Shown: positions 7,981 to 16,986, counted from the stretch's first letter. The stretch is DNA of 64,000 nucleotides from Bacillus sp. Cs-700 (GCF_011082085.1 NZ_CP041063.1:2542001-2606000); one strand, 5' to 3'. The notes: generated from the sequence alone by a model not told the origin. Numbers and translations: made by a program.

Positions 7981-8090
7981 TCCAATATAGAAGATTTATC
8001 CTCACCTCAAGTGAGGGTGATTGTCGGTCCCTGCTCAACTAACCTCTGGGGAAAAGCTCCCTCAGTTCAAAGTTTCACTATCTATAACAT
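7981..8090 (-). promoter_or_regulatory. Structured leader upstream of msrAB, class not recognised
   Basis: On the reverse strand the untranslated region contains two hairpins: one with arms CTGAGGGA and TTCCCCAG, one with CCTCAC-TTGAG-GTGAGG about 35 bases before the start codon. There is no T-run after either, so it is not a plain terminator. I could not match it to the S-box, T-box or other classes I know. It could be a cis-regulatory RNA or merely a stable leader. Confidence 0.3.
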
Positions 8091-8219
8091 ATCCGAAATG
8101 GACGGTTTATTGCCAGAAACTTGCTTTAGCAATAGGTAATCAGGGAATAATTTACTAAAATTATTGAAATCTGCTACAATTTAGTTGTATGACTATTTGG
8201 AAAAAGGAGACCTTTGACT

Positions 8220-9452
8220 ATGGCTACGTTTCAAGAGAATCTTCAGAAATACGCAGATCTAGCAGTTAAAGTTGGCGTAAATATTCAAAAAGGACAAACG
8301 CTCGTCGTAAACGCTCCTCTCACATCAGCTGAATTTGTACGTAATATTGCAGAAAGTGCTTATGAAGCTGGCGCAAAGAATGTTCACGTTGAGTGGAATG
8401 ATGAAAGCTTAACTCGTATTAAGTATGATAAGGCACCCGATGAAGCATTCAAGGAGTTTCCAACATGGAAAGCAAAAGGATTTGAGGAGTTGGCTGAAAA
8501 CGGTGCTGCATTCCTTTCGATTACATCTTCCAACCCAGACCTTTTAAAAGGAGTCGATCCTGAACGAATTTCGAATGCTAGCAAAACAGCAGGAAAGGCA
8601 ATGGAAGGCTACCGTAACTACATTATGTCTGATCACAACAGCTGGTCTGTTGTCGCGGTTCCATCGAAAGCATGGGCAGAGAAAGTATTCCCTGATACAC
8701 CTGAAGACGAACAAGAAGCAAAGCTTTGGGAAGCGATTTTCCAGGCGACTCGTGTATCAACAGGAAATCCGGTTCAAGCATGGAAAGAACATAGCGCAAA
8801 CCTTGAACAAAAAGTGGATTATTTAAATGCGAAACATTACAGCAAGCTCCACTATCGTGCGCCAGGCACTGATCTTACAATTGACCTTCCACAGGCTCAT
8901 CAGTGGGTAGGTGGCATTAGCGAAAATGTGAAAGGCGATCATTTTGTCGCAAACATGCCGACAGAAGAAGTGTTCACCATTCCACATAAAAACGGCGTAA
9001 ACGGCGTTGTTTCTTCAACAAAGCCGCTAAGCTATGGTGGAACAGTGATTGAAGACTTTACGCTTACATTTGAAGAAGGGCGTATCATTAAAGCTGAAGC
9101 GAAGCAAGGCAATGAAACGCTTCAACATCTTATCGAAACAGATGAAGGCGCACACTATCTCGGTGAAGTAGCGCTCGTTCCTCATGATTCACCTATTTCA
9201 AATGCGGGAATCATTTTCTTTAACACGCTGTTCGACGAAAATGCTTCGAATCACGTTGCGATTGGGAATGCTTACTCTTTCTGCCTAGAAGGTGGTAAAA
9301 CCATGTCGAAAGAAGAGCTTGAAGCTGCGGGAGCGAACGAAAGCGTCACGCACGTTGACTTTATGATCGGGTCCGCTGAAATGGACATTGATGGCATCAA
9401 AGAAGATGGAACTAGTGAGCCGGTTTTCCGTAAAGGAAACTGGGCAATCTAG
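8220..9452 (+). CDS. ampS: Aminopeptidase AmpS (M29 family)
   Basis: A 410-residue M29 aminopeptidase, the family's usual length. It begins FQENLQKYADLAVKVGVNIQKGQTLVVNAPL. Candidate metal ligands for the dinuclear site are visible in the C-terminal half: the glutamates of IEDFTLTFEEG and YLGEVALVPHDSPI, the histidine of NASNHVAIGNAY, and the His and Asp of THVDFMIGSAEMDIDG. The enzyme removes N-terminal residues from peptides in the cytosol. The ATG at 8220 is 10 bases after GGAG; an in-frame TTG at 8214 is too close. An extended -10 (TGcTACAAT, ending 8180) lies upstream. Monocistronic, with its own terminator. Confidence 0.93.
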   Translation: MATFQENLQKYADLAVKVGVNIQKGQTLVVNAPLTSAEFVRNIAESAYEAGAKNVHVEWNDESLTRIKYDKAPDEAFKEFPTWKAKGFEELAENGAAFLSITSSNPDLLKGVDPERISNASKTAGKAMEGYRNYIMSDHNSWSVVAVPSKAWAEKVFPDTPEDEQEAKLWEAIFQATRVSTGNPVQAWKEHSANLEQKVDYLNAKHYSKLHYRAPGTDLTIDLPQAHQWVGGISENVKGDHFVANMPTEEVFTIPHKNGVNGVVSSTKPLSYGGTVIEDFTLTFEEGRIIKAEAKQGNETLQHLIETDEGAHYLGEVALVPHDSPISNAGIIFFNTLFDENASNHVAIGNAYSFCLEGGKTMSKEELEAAGANESVTHVDFMIGSAEMDIDGIKEDGTSEPVFRKGNWAI

Positions 9453-9459
9453 CTCTTTA

Positions 9460-9486
9460 AGCAGAGCGCGTGCGCTCTGCTTTTTT
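9460..9486 (+). terminator. Terminator after ampS
   Basis: AGCAGAGCGC-GCGCTCTGCT hairpin followed by six T. Confidence 0.9.
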
Positions 9487-9587
9487 GGTGCTTTGACAAA
9501 ACGTTTTTACTAGGATTCTAACCAAAACTCCTTTATACTTGAGTAAAATGATAGGTTTTAACGGTTATAAATGAAGGAGGTCATATA

Positions 9588-10532
9588 ATGAGCGCGAAAG
9601 TATTTATCATCCATGAAAACGAAGAATGGACAAAGCCTCTCAAGCAAGAACTTGAGGCGCTTCATGTCCCATACGAAGACTGGTTTCTTAGTGAAGGAAT
9701 CCTTGATTTAAGTGATGTACCGCCAGACGGTATTTTTTATAATCGCATGAGTGCTTCTTCTCATACGCGTGATCATCGTTATGCCCCTGAATACACGGCA
9801 GCAGTACTCGAATGGTTGGAGAGTCACGGTCGAAGAGTTTTAAATGATAGCCGTGCCCTTGCTCTTGAAGTAAGCAAAGTGGCACAATATGCAGCCCTGA
9901 GAAAACATGGCATCGTTACACCAAAAACCATTGCTGCCGTTGGGAAGGATCATCTTGCAAAAGCAGCGGATGCGTTTTCTGAACCTTTTATTACAAAACA
10001 CAACCGAGCAGGTAAAGGGCTCGGCGTTCAGCTATTTAACAATCCTGAGACGCTGAAAGCTTATGTTAAGAGCGATGCTTTTGAAGATTCAATTGACGGG
10101 ATTACATTGCTTCAACAGTACATTTCTTCACCTGACTCATCCATAACGCGATGTGAATTCGTAAGTGGTAAGTTTCTATATGCTGTTCGCGTTGATACAT
10201 CAGAAGGCTTTGAACTTTGCCCTGCAGATGCGTGCCAGGTTGGCGATACTTTCTGTCCTACAACCGAGGAGCCGAAGCCTAAATTTGAAGTGATTGAAAA
10301 CTTCGATCATCCTGTTCTCGCTAATTACGAAGCTTTCTTAAAAGCGAACGGCATTGCTTTCGCAGGGATTGAATGCATTCAAAATGAACGTGGAGATCTA
10401 TTTACTTACGATGTGAACACAAATACAAACTACAATGCAGAAGCAGAAAGAAAAGCAGGGGTTTCTGGTATGAAAACGATCGCTAACACGCTCGCTCAAG
10501 AACTTTCTATCCTCCATTCTCTACAAAAATAA
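9588..10532 (+). CDS. ATP-grasp domain protein (RimK-like)
   Basis: A 314-residue protein. The N-terminal 100 residues form a pre-ATP-grasp region (VPPDGIFYNRMSASSHTRD, RVLNDSRALALEVSK). Residues 105-300 look like an ATP-grasp fold: FITKHNRAGKGLGVQLF (lysine and glycine-rich loop), LLQQYI, CEFVSGKFLYAVRV, and the metal/ATP end FTYDVNTNTNYNAEAE, where the DVNTNTNYN pattern parallels the DVNSNPNFE-like motif of RimK-type ligases. Such enzymes join a carboxylate to an amine through an acylphosphate; substrates here are unknown. GGAGG precedes the ATG. It is a single-gene unit between two terminators. Confidence 0.75.
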   Translation: MSAKVFIIHENEEWTKPLKQELEALHVPYEDWFLSEGILDLSDVPPDGIFYNRMSASSHTRDHRYAPEYTAAVLEWLESHGRRVLNDSRALALEVSKVAQYAALRKHGIVTPKTIAAVGKDHLAKAADAFSEPFITKHNRAGKGLGVQLFNNPETLKAYVKSDAFEDSIDGITLLQQYISSPDSSITRCEFVSGKFLYAVRVDTSEGFELCPADACQVGDTFCPTTEEPKPKFEVIENFDHPVLANYEAFLKANGIAFAGIECIQNERGDLFTYDVNTNTNYNAEAERKAGVSGMKTIANTLAQELSILHSLQK

Positions 10533-10559
10533 AGAGCGCCGAGTGCGCTCTTTATTTTT
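10529..10559. terminator. Terminator after ATP-grasp gene, shared with GAF/HD-GYP gene
   Basis: AAAGAGCGC-GCGCTCTTT stem with A and T flanks between convergent genes. Confidence 0.85.
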
Positions 10560-10563
10560 CTTT

Positions 10564-11682
10564 TTAATCTTCGTATCGTTTTTTTATTTGGAGAAAACCG
10601 TGCAGATTTTCTAAAAAGACGTCAATTAACGCTGGATCAAACTGCTTTCCTTTCTCATTATGAAAATGAGTGAGAATATCTTCTAAAGCCCACGCTTGTT
10701 TATAAGGACGATCCGTGGCAAGGGCATCAAATACATCGGCTACAGCGACAATTCGGCCATAAATATGAATTTCCTCTCCACTTAGTCCTTCAGGATAACC
10801 TTTTCCATCCCAACGTTCATGATGTTCTTTTGCAATGATCGCTGCTGCTTTTAGTATCGTTCGTTTTGAATTTTCAAGAAGGTGATAGCCGATGCTCGCA
10901 TGGGCCTGCACTTCAAGAAATTCCTGTTTCGACAGTTTGCCTGGCTTGTTTAGTATCGCATCGGCAATCGCAACTTTGCCGATATCATGCATTGGGGAGG
11001 CGACTTTGATCAGGTCTGCTTCTTCTTCGCTTAAACCAGATTTAATAGCAAGAAGCTTTGCATACTCTGCTACACGCTTGACGTGAGAGCCTGTTTCCTT
11101 TGAACGAACTTCACCGATTTCTCCCATTTTGAAAATAATTTCTTTTTGTGCTTCCTCCATCTCCATATTCATAAGTACCGCTTCAAGTGCCTGGGCAGTA
11201 TAAGAGGCGGCCAGGCTTAATTTGTTAAGGTCACGGCTCGTAAATACTCCCTCTTTCGTTAATTTATTAATCACTTGATATACCCCTAGCGTCTGGTTCT
11301 GCTTATTTTTAAGAGGAATCACCATAACGGACTTCGTTCGATAGTTGTACGCTATATCCACGTCTGCATGAAACCGATCGTCATGATAGGCATCTTCAAT
11401 CACAAGCGGTTCTGCCGTCTGAAAAACATACCCCGCTAAACCGCTTGAAGCAGGGATCCGTACTTCCTTCGCCTTTTCTTCCACTTTCGCCCATAGCTCG
11501 TCTTTTTGTTCATCATATAACCACAGTATACAGCGATCGGCAACCGTCATATCCCGCCCCATATCTGCCATCAGCAACAAAAGGCGATCAAGATTGTTCT
11601 CAATCGTAATACGAGATGCGTAAGCAAAGATGATATCAAGGAGTTCCTCTGATTCAAGTTCTTTCTTCCAGCGGCCATTCAT
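10564..11682 (-). CDS. GAF/HD-GYP cyclic-di-GMP phosphodiesterase-like protein
   Basis: A 372-residue soluble protein. Residues about 20-165 are a GAF sensor domain (CILWLYDEQKDELWAKV, GLAGYVFQTAEPLVIEDAYHDDRF, VMVIPLKNKQNQTLGVYQVINK). Residues 185-365 are an HD-GYP domain: GSHVKRVAEYAKLLA, MHDIGKVAIADAILNKPGKL, EHHERWDGKGYPEGL, VADVFDALATDRPYK. All HD and GYP residues are present, so cyclic-di-GMP hydrolysis is expected. GGAGG lies 12 bases before the ATG. The GAF ligand is unknown. An upstream minus-strand reading frame (11654-11881) overlaps but looks non-coding. Confidence 0.88.
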   Translation of the reverse strand: MNGRWKKELESEELLDIIFAYASRITIENNLDRLLLLMADMGRDMTVADRCILWLYDEQKDELWAKVEEKAKEVRIPASSGLAGYVFQTAEPLVIEDAYHDDRFHADVDIAYNYRTKSVMVIPLKNKQNQTLGVYQVINKLTKEGVFTSRDLNKLSLAASYTAQALEAVLMNMEMEEAQKEIIFKMGEIGEVRSKETGSHVKRVAEYAKLLAIKSGLSEEEADLIKVASPMHDIGKVAIADAILNKPGKLSKQEFLEVQAHASIGYHLLENSKRTILKAAAIIAKEHHERWDGKGYPEGLSGEEIHIYGRIVAVADVFDALATDRPYKQAWALEDILTHFHNEKGKQFDPALIDVFLENLHGFLQIKKRYED

Positions 11683-11972
11683 CTAGCAGTCGGCCTCCTT
11701 TTATAGGATCATTATAAAGTGTTCGAAGAAAAATCCTCCAGATATCTCGTCCTAATTGATTCAATACTTCTATCATACACGTATATACTATTTGGTGGTA
11801 GATTAAGGAAGATGAAATAAAGCTTCGATTTGTACCTTTATAATAGCCAATCAATAAACTTTCTGGACTTGCTACAACCATCAGATGTTCTTGATTTTTG
11901 ATAAAAACAGTCTTCTTTCCTCAATTCACAGACATAGGTATATAAAAACAAGGCATCAGGAGGGAAGTCGGT

Positions 11973-13070
11973 GTGAAGTTATCGTTCCCCTTATTTCAAT
12001 TTGCGAGTAAAAAGGAAATGCCTCTTATGAAGGAATTGAAAGTGGTCTGCCATTCATCACCTCCCGCTCTTACTTTAACGGGTGAAGAAGTGCAGTTAAC
12101 ACGAATCATTCGCGAGGAAACAGAGCGGGCCAATCGAAATAACGTTACGCGCACCAAAGCGTATCTTGATTTTTACTTAAAGCACCCTGAAATTCACTGG
12201 GCTTTCCTTGCTCATCTCGTTTCGCGGAATGCTGGGTGGGCCATGACTGATTTAAGAGGTGAATATTTTCCTCGTTTCTTATCACAAGATGATCAGCACG
12301 CTTTCTTTTCCTTTCTAGAACGAGGGAATTGGCTTATCTTTCAAGATGCGTACCCACAGTTGCTGATTTACGCAGAAAGCCTTAAGGTGAATAAGCCACT
12401 TTTCCATCTTCTATCAGCCTTTCACGTTTCTTCTTTTATGAAAGTCATTTGGCACCGCTTCTGGAAAGACAAAGCCTCAGACACCCTTTCAGTGGCCCTC
12501 ATCATTAACGAACAGCACTACATCGATTCACGAGTCATAAATGATCAGCACTTTCAGCAAACCGTTTTTAAAACGCTCCCTTTTCAAATCCAAAATGTTT
12601 TCAATATGAACGTGCTCCTCTTCCCACTAATTCGGAACCGCTCGATTCAACTCATTGGAGAACCTGCCAATCATTTTCTTTACGTGAAAGAACGGATTGA
12701 ACTTGGAAAACGGCTTTATCAGCTTGTTTTTTCTAACGAATCGATTCTAAATGAGATTTTGGAGTGGTCAACACGCCACTCTCATACCGGATCACGAAAA
12801 GACTTCTGGCCTGAGCTTTTTCACTCACTAAAAGAAGGGCAACCAGACGAAAAACGCGTCCTCGAACAATGCTCGCTCAAAAAAGGACCGCGTCTTTATA
12901 GTCCTCTTCTATCTGTATGGAAGGATGTACACCATGATTCGCCTCATCGCAAGGATTGGTTCGTCAACACTTCTACGCTTTCACTTTTCAAATTACCCGA
13001 TCCTGATTTTTCAGGAAATGCAGCAAAGATCTACTGCCGATCTCTTCACTTACTAGAAAGTCTCTTATGA
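11973..13070 (+). CDS. yppC: DUF2515 family protein (YppC-like)
   Basis: A 365-residue protein without signal peptide or clear membrane helix. The region RIIREETERANRNNVTRTKAYLDFYLKHPEIHWAFLAHLVSRNAGWAMTDL is the conserved core of DUF2515, represented by B. subtilis YppC; no function is established. The start is GTG at 11973, eight bases after a strong AGGAGGG; no ATG is as well placed. It is a single gene followed by a terminator. Confidence 0.75.
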   Translation: MKLSFPLFQFASKKEMPLMKELKVVCHSSPPALTLTGEEVQLTRIIREETERANRNNVTRTKAYLDFYLKHPEIHWAFLAHLVSRNAGWAMTDLRGEYFPRFLSQDDQHAFFSFLERGNWLIFQDAYPQLLIYAESLKVNKPLFHLLSAFHVSSFMKVIWHRFWKDKASDTLSVALIINEQHYIDSRVINDQHFQQTVFKTLPFQIQNVFNMNVLLFPLIRNRSIQLIGEPANHFLYVKERIELGKRLYQLVFSNESILNEILEWSTRHSHTGSRKDFWPELFHSLKEGQPDEKRVLEQCSLKKGPRLYSPLLSVWKDVHHDSPHRKDWFVNTSTLSLFKLPDPDFSGNAAKIYCRSLHLLESLL

Positions 13071-13085
13071 ACCTGTATGTCTACA

Positions 13086-13113
13086 CAAAAAAACTTCCGC
13101 TAGGGAAGTTTTT
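13086..13113. terminator. Bidirectional terminator between yppC and the DUF3100-like pair
   Basis: AAAAAACTTCC-GCTA-GGGAAGTTTTT hairpin between convergent genes. Confidence 0.85.
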
Positions 13114-13114
13114 G

Positions 13115-13570
13115 TTAAATGATCTTTTGCATTCGTAACACCACTTCAGCGATTAACGCTGAACCAAGAAATGTTCCGACCATAACGCACATGGCTACGA
13201 CAACGCTTCGCCAGCCAAGCTTCACAAAATCGGTCCATGAGCGCCCAATTGCGATACCAGCATATGCAAGAATCGGCGTTGCCAGAGCCAGGATGTTAAT
13301 ATTTTCAGTCCACTTTACGATATACTCAGAGCCGGGCATGACAGGCATAGATACAAGAATCCCAATAATCCCGATGTAAGCCACGCTCGGAATATTCACA
13401 GGAAGAACGTGCTGAAGAATAAGGCCAGCTAAACAAATCACAATTAAAACCGCCATACCTGGTAAAGCAGCAACAGGAAAGACGCTGTAGCCAATCCAGT
13501 TCCCAATGGCAGCAATCAAACCGAAGATGAGTAACAATAACGTCCACTCTTGTACATTTTTTAGTAACAT
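13115..13570 (-). CDS. Small partner membrane protein of DUF3100-like transporter
   Basis: A 151-residue protein with about four or five membrane helices (LLLLIFGLIAAIGNWIGY, LPGMAVLIVICLAGLILQHVL, AYIGIIGILVSMPVMPG, ILALATPILAYAGIAIG, VAMCVMVGTFLGSALIA). I do not recognise a named function. Its ATG lies one base after the stop of the upstream 269-residue membrane protein, with the ribosome site AAAGGAG inside that gene, so the two are made together and probably form one transporter. Confidence 0.6.
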   Translation of the reverse strand: MLLKNVQEWTLLLLIFGLIAAIGNWIGYSVFPVAALPGMAVLIVICLAGLILQHVLPVNIPSVAYIGIIGILVSMPVMPGSEYIVKWTENINILALATPILAYAGIAIGRSWTDFVKLGWRSVVVAMCVMVGTFLGSALIAEVVLRMQKII

Positions 13571-13571
13571 A

Positions 13572-14381
13572 TTAAGCTCCTTTCCTCACGCCTGGTTGGG
13601 ACGTTTTTTCTCTGGTCATGATTTGATACATCTTTTCTGTTAGTGGAAGACCAATAAAAATACTCATGTATAATCCTGTTGATAACGACAGCAAATTGCT
13701 CGCGCCTGCAAATGCGATAATATCATCGGAAAACGCAGGAAAAGCAGCAACGAGCGAGCCACTTGCAGCCGCCATCATACTTCCACTTCCTATCCCAGAC
13801 GCCATCGCAAATGAAAGCGGATGTAGTGGTGTAATCGTTGCAAGGAATCCGGAGATAACGCCCATAAACACCGCCCCAAATACTGTACCAAAAATATAAA
13901 TCGCCATTACGCCTCGTCCTTCAGGTGAATTGAAACCATATTTATCAACAATCAACCCAACGTTTGGCTCTCGTGCTACAGAATGTGTCATACCAATACT
14001 TTCTCTTTTCAATCCAAGTAAAACAGCGATCGGAAGAGCAATGAAAATCGTGCCTAAATTTCCGAATTCCTGGAGTAGCAAGGCCGGACCCGCTTCAATT
14101 AACTTTGGTAGTGAAGGACCAATAATCACCCCTATTTTCGCAATAAGCAAGGTCACACCTAACACAATAAGCGGTTCAGCATTTAGCGCTTGTGCTTTTT
14201 TAATCACTGGGGTAAAAAACAAACCAAGTCCAATGAGCATCGCATATAGCATCGGTAACAGCAGGATTACTCCCGGCCCAACCGTAAACTGAAAAACGCC
14301 GATCCACTCCGTTAACGCTACAATAACTAATACAAGTAAATGTAGTCGCCAATCCTTCCAAATTCCCTTGAGTTCTGTCAC
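13572..14381 (-). CDS. DUF3100-like multi-spanning membrane protein (putative transporter)
   Basis: A 269-residue protein with eight or nine membrane helices. The glycine/serine-rich loop ASGIGSGSMMAAASGSLVAAFP and VARE-PNVGLIVDKYGFNSPEGRGVMAIYIFGT resemble DUF3100-type inner-membrane proteins, which often lie beside M20 peptidases; no peptidase is adjacent here. The start is a GTG preceded by GGGGGA. Substrate unknown. It forms a tight operon with the 151-residue partner; a dicarboxylate symporter gene lies upstream behind its own terminator. Confidence 0.55.
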   Translation of the reverse strand: MTELKGIWKDWRLHLLVLVIVALTEWIGVFQFTVGPGVILLLPMLYAMLIGLGLFFTPVIKKAQALNAEPLIVLGVTLLIAKIGVIIGPSLPKLIEAGPALLLQEFGNLGTIFIALPIAVLLGLKRESIGMTHSVAREPNVGLIVDKYGFNSPEGRGVMAIYIFGTVFGAVFMGVISGFLATITPLHPLSFAMASGIGSGSMMAAASGSLVAAFPAFSDDIIAFAGASNLLSLSTGLYMSIFIGLPLTEKMYQIMTREKTSQPGVRKGA

Positions 14382-14565
14382 GCTTATCCCCCATTTCCTT
14401 TTTCACATGAAAGCTCTAAAGTTATTTTTATCTTAATATTTTGATTATTAAAAGTAAATGGATTATTCTTACACACCACTCAAATGAGGACGGATTGCGA
14501 AATCGCAAGCGGATACAAACACCTAAACGACAATCTTTTCTTCAAAATCAAATTTTAAGCAAAAT

Positions 14566-14597
14566 AAAAAGCCAGGCAACATGCCTGGCTTTTTTTG
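14566..14597 (-). terminator. Terminator after the DAACS symporter
   Basis: AAAAAGCCAGGCA-ACA-TGCCTGGCTTTTTTT; T-runs on both strands, just beyond the symporter stop. Confidence 0.85.
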
Positions 14598-14607
14598 CGT
14601 AATATAT

Positions 14608-15819
14608 TTACTGGTCTTTTTTTCGATTAATAATGCTCGCGCCAACTAGATCCCCCGTTACATTAAGGCCAGTGGCCCCCATTCCAACTAAAGCATCCAC
14701 GGCTGTTAATAATGCAACAGTTTCCATTGGTAATCCAACTTGTGCAAACACGGTTGCAATCATCACAATACCTGCACCCGGAACGCCTGCTGTACCAATT
14801 GATGCAAGTGTACCAACAATCACGACCATCACCATATCTGTAAAACTAAGCGGTGAGCCAACAACGTTCGCCGCAAAGACTGCAGAAATCGCAATTCGAA
14901 TAGCCGCTCCGTCCATATTAATCGTTGCGCCAAGTGGCAAGCTAAAGCTATAAAGACTTTTCGAAATGCCTAATCCCTTGGCCGCATTCATCGTAAGCGG
15001 CAAGGTTCCAGAGCTACTTTGCGTCACGAAAGCCGTAATCATCGGCTTATTTGCATGACGAAAGAACTCTTTCGGACTTACTTTAAACAACAGTAAGAAC
15101 AGAACGTAGATACCGATTTGTACAATCAATGCAATATAGAGAACGGCGATCATATTTCCGAGCGAGAGAATTGTATCCAACCCCTGATTACCAATTGTCT
15201 TCGCAATGATTGCAAAGATCCCGATGGGAACATATTGCAGAATAACGTTCATGATTTTAAATGTGGCTTCATTTAAGCCTTCAACCACTTTATAAAGGTG
15301 TTCACCAAGCGCCCCATGTTCTTCCGAGTTCCGTAACGCAGCAATGGCGATCCCAAAAGCAAAGGCAGTAAAGATAATCCCAAGGAGATTCATTTCGCTG
15401 AATGCCGTAACAATGTTTGATGGCACAATGTTTAACAGCACGCTGACGATACCTGGATTGTCCGGTACATCAAACGATTGATCTGGATCTATCGATAAAC
15501 CCGTACCTGGATTAAACAAGTTCGCTACGGTTAACCCAACAATAATCGCTAGTGCAGATGTTAAGACGTAATAGAGAAACACCTTTCCGCCCATGCGACC
15601 AAGGTTACTTAGTTTCGTTTGATTGACACCAACGATTAATGTAAATAGAATAAGTGGAATGATAAGAAACGATAGCAATTTAATTAATAAGTCTCCAAAT
15701 GGTGCAAGAACTGCTGCATTTTCACCAAATATGAGTCCTACGGCAATTCCGAGCACAAGTGCAACCGTAATTTTTATAATTAACGAAGCGTTTAAATAGC
15801 CCCTTAAGATCTTCTTCAT
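14608..15819 (-). CDS. Dicarboxylate/amino acid:cation symporter (DAACS, GltT/GltP-like)
   Basis: A 403-residue sodium- or proton-coupled carrier of the glutamate/aspartate/dicarboxylate family. Diagnostic motifs are the serine-rich re-entrant loop QSSSGTLPLTM, the cation-binding GATINMDGAA and the substrate-binding DALVGMGATGLNVTGDL. Around eight membrane helices are evident. The start is the ATG at 15819, directly behind GAAGGAGG; the 11 upstream in-frame codons have no support. Substrate (glutamate, aspartate or C4-dicarboxylate) cannot be resolved. Monocistronic. Confidence 0.9.
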   Translation of the reverse strand: MKKILRGYLNASLIIKITVALVLGIAVGLIFGENAAVLAPFGDLLIKLLSFLIIPLILFTLIVGVNQTKLSNLGRMGGKVFLYYVLTSALAIIVGLTVANLFNPGTGLSIDPDQSFDVPDNPGIVSVLLNIVPSNIVTAFSEMNLLGIIFTAFAFGIAIAALRNSEEHGALGEHLYKVVEGLNEATFKIMNVILQYVPIGIFAIIAKTIGNQGLDTILSLGNMIAVLYIALIVQIGIYVLFLLLFKVSPKEFFRHANKPMITAFVTQSSSGTLPLTMNAAKGLGISKSLYSFSLPLGATINMDGAAIRIAISAVFAANVVGSPLSFTDMVMVVIVGTLASIGTAGVPGAGIVMIATVFAQVGLPMETVALLTAVDALVGMGATGLNVTGDLVGASIINRKKDQ

Positions 15820-16029
15820 AGTTTCCCCCTCCTTCAAACGCAAATTATTCATATATATTTACTAGGAAATAAGATACAGCACAATTCCTTGAAAGTCAAA
15901 AGGTTAGCTTTATCATCCAACTAAATTCCATTATCAAACTTTCAATCTCTTATTCTCGTTTTCAAGTATAAAGAACAAGTTACTTGGTTAGACTGCTTCT
16001 TAAAGTCTAATAAAAGTTGGAGGATGAAT

Positions 16030-16317
16030 ATGAATCATTTAAAAGGTTTCCCTGTCACTCCATTTGAAACATATCTTGAGATGACGCAATACGGCACAGA
16101 AGTACACTTCGAATACGACAAGTACGAGCTCTTATCAGGAACGGTTGAAGATGGAAAAATGTATTTTCTCATCGATTACAACACAGGTCTTACTTATGAA
16201 GTAGAAGAAAGCACTGCACTCCATTTCGTTCAGTTAAATGAGCAAGGTAACGGTAAACAGCTTGTAGAAACCATTACCCCGCGGTTACGCCCAACTAGCA
16301 CACTTTCTCACACGTAA
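16030..16317 (+). CDS. Hypothetical small soluble protein
   Basis: A 95-residue acidic protein with no signal peptide, membrane helix or motif I recognise. It begins MNHLKGFPVTPFETYLEMTQYGTEVHFEYDKYELL-like and is predicted to be mainly beta strand. The ATG at 16030 has TTGGAGG six bases upstream, while the in-frame ATG at 16024 touches the site. A clear terminator follows, so it is a genuine monocistronic gene of unknown function. Confidence 0.6.
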   Translation: MNHLKGFPVTPFETYLEMTQYGTEVHFEYDKYELLSGTVEDGKMYFLIDYNTGLTYEVEESTALHFVQLNEQGNGKQLVETITPRLRPTSTLSHT

Positions 16318-16347
16318 AAAGTCCTGCTCGACGGCAGGACTTTTTTT
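16316..16347 (+). terminator. Terminator after the small hypothetical gene
   Basis: AAAAAGTCCTGC-GCAGGACTTTTTTT hairpin; may also serve the sortase gene from the other side. Confidence 0.85.
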
Positions 16348-16365
16348 ACTTTTATAGACTAGTAG

Positions 16366-16986
16366 TTATATATCTGACACATGAACGAATTCAGATTCAA
16401 TGACATAACGTTCGGGCGCACTTCCGATAAAATCAAATGGATAGCACGTGGTTAACGTTAAGGTCGCTTCCTTTTTATCGACAATGACCGTTCGATCATC
16501 CGCATCTACCACCTTCATACTTACCACAGCATATTCATACCGTTTCCCGTCATATTCAAGAAAGACGGCATCCCCCTTTTTTACGTCTTGTAGACCAGTA
16601 AAAACCGTATCGCGATGACCGCTTAGAACGGTGTGGCGCTTATGATCTGGTGTGGTGGTAAATTGACTTACATACATGCCAACTCCCTGACTTAATGTAT
16701 CATCATCTGTTCCCCAATAGGTCGTAAACCCTTTCTCAATCGTAGGGATGACTAACCTCCCTACTTCTTGTCCAACATCAAACTGCTTAATTTGGTCACT
16801 CATTAAAACCTCTTGAATTTTCACGCTCTCTTCCGTTGTAACCTCAGATGCTTTCTCACTCCCCCACTTCTTTGTTTCTTCAGCAGAAACCTCTTCTACT
16901 CCTTGTGTACCCTGCCACCATTCATACCCATAGTAGCCCGCTATCACAATGCCTGCACACATGAGCAAAGAATATAATTTGTTCAT
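16366..16986 (-). CDS. Class D-like sortase
   Basis: A 206-residue cysteine transpeptidase. An N-terminal membrane anchor (SLLMCAGIVIAGYYGYEWW) is followed by a linker and the sortase beta-barrel. The catalytic triad is visible: histidine in LSGHRDTVF, cysteine in LTLTTCYPF and arginine in APERYVIE. The TLTTC motif and length fit class D housekeeping or dedicated sortases of Bacillus. It cleaves an LPxT-like signal and links the protein to peptidoglycan. The ATG at 16986 follows GAGGTG. The preceding gene encodes a protein ending in an MPETA sorting signal and is the likely substrate. Confidence 0.88.
   Translation of the reverse strand: MNKLYSLLMCAGIVIAGYYGYEWWQGTQGVEEVSAEETKKWGSEKASEVTTEESVKIQEVLMSDQIKQFDVGQEVGRLVIPTIEKGFTTYWGTDDDTLSQGVGMYVSQFTTTPDHKRHTVLSGHRDTVFTGLQDVKKGDAVFLEYDGKRYEYAVVSMKVVDADDRTVIVDKKEATLTLTTCYPFDFIGSAPERYVIESEFVHVSDI

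Noticed and set aside
7981-8090. S-box, T-box or preQ1 riboswitch in the msrAB leader
   Set aside because: None of the defining conserved blocks are present, unlike the clear S-box at 28754-28856; left as an unclassified structured leader.
8130-8141. TTGCTTTAGCAA palindrome near the msrAB/ampS promoters
   Set aside because: Short and AT-rich; no second copy or known regulator form to support it as an operator.
11654-11881. 75-codon minus-strand reading frame upstream of the GAF/HD-GYP gene
   Set aside because: It overlaps the next gene start, has no ribosome site and its composition is not protein-like; treated as chance.
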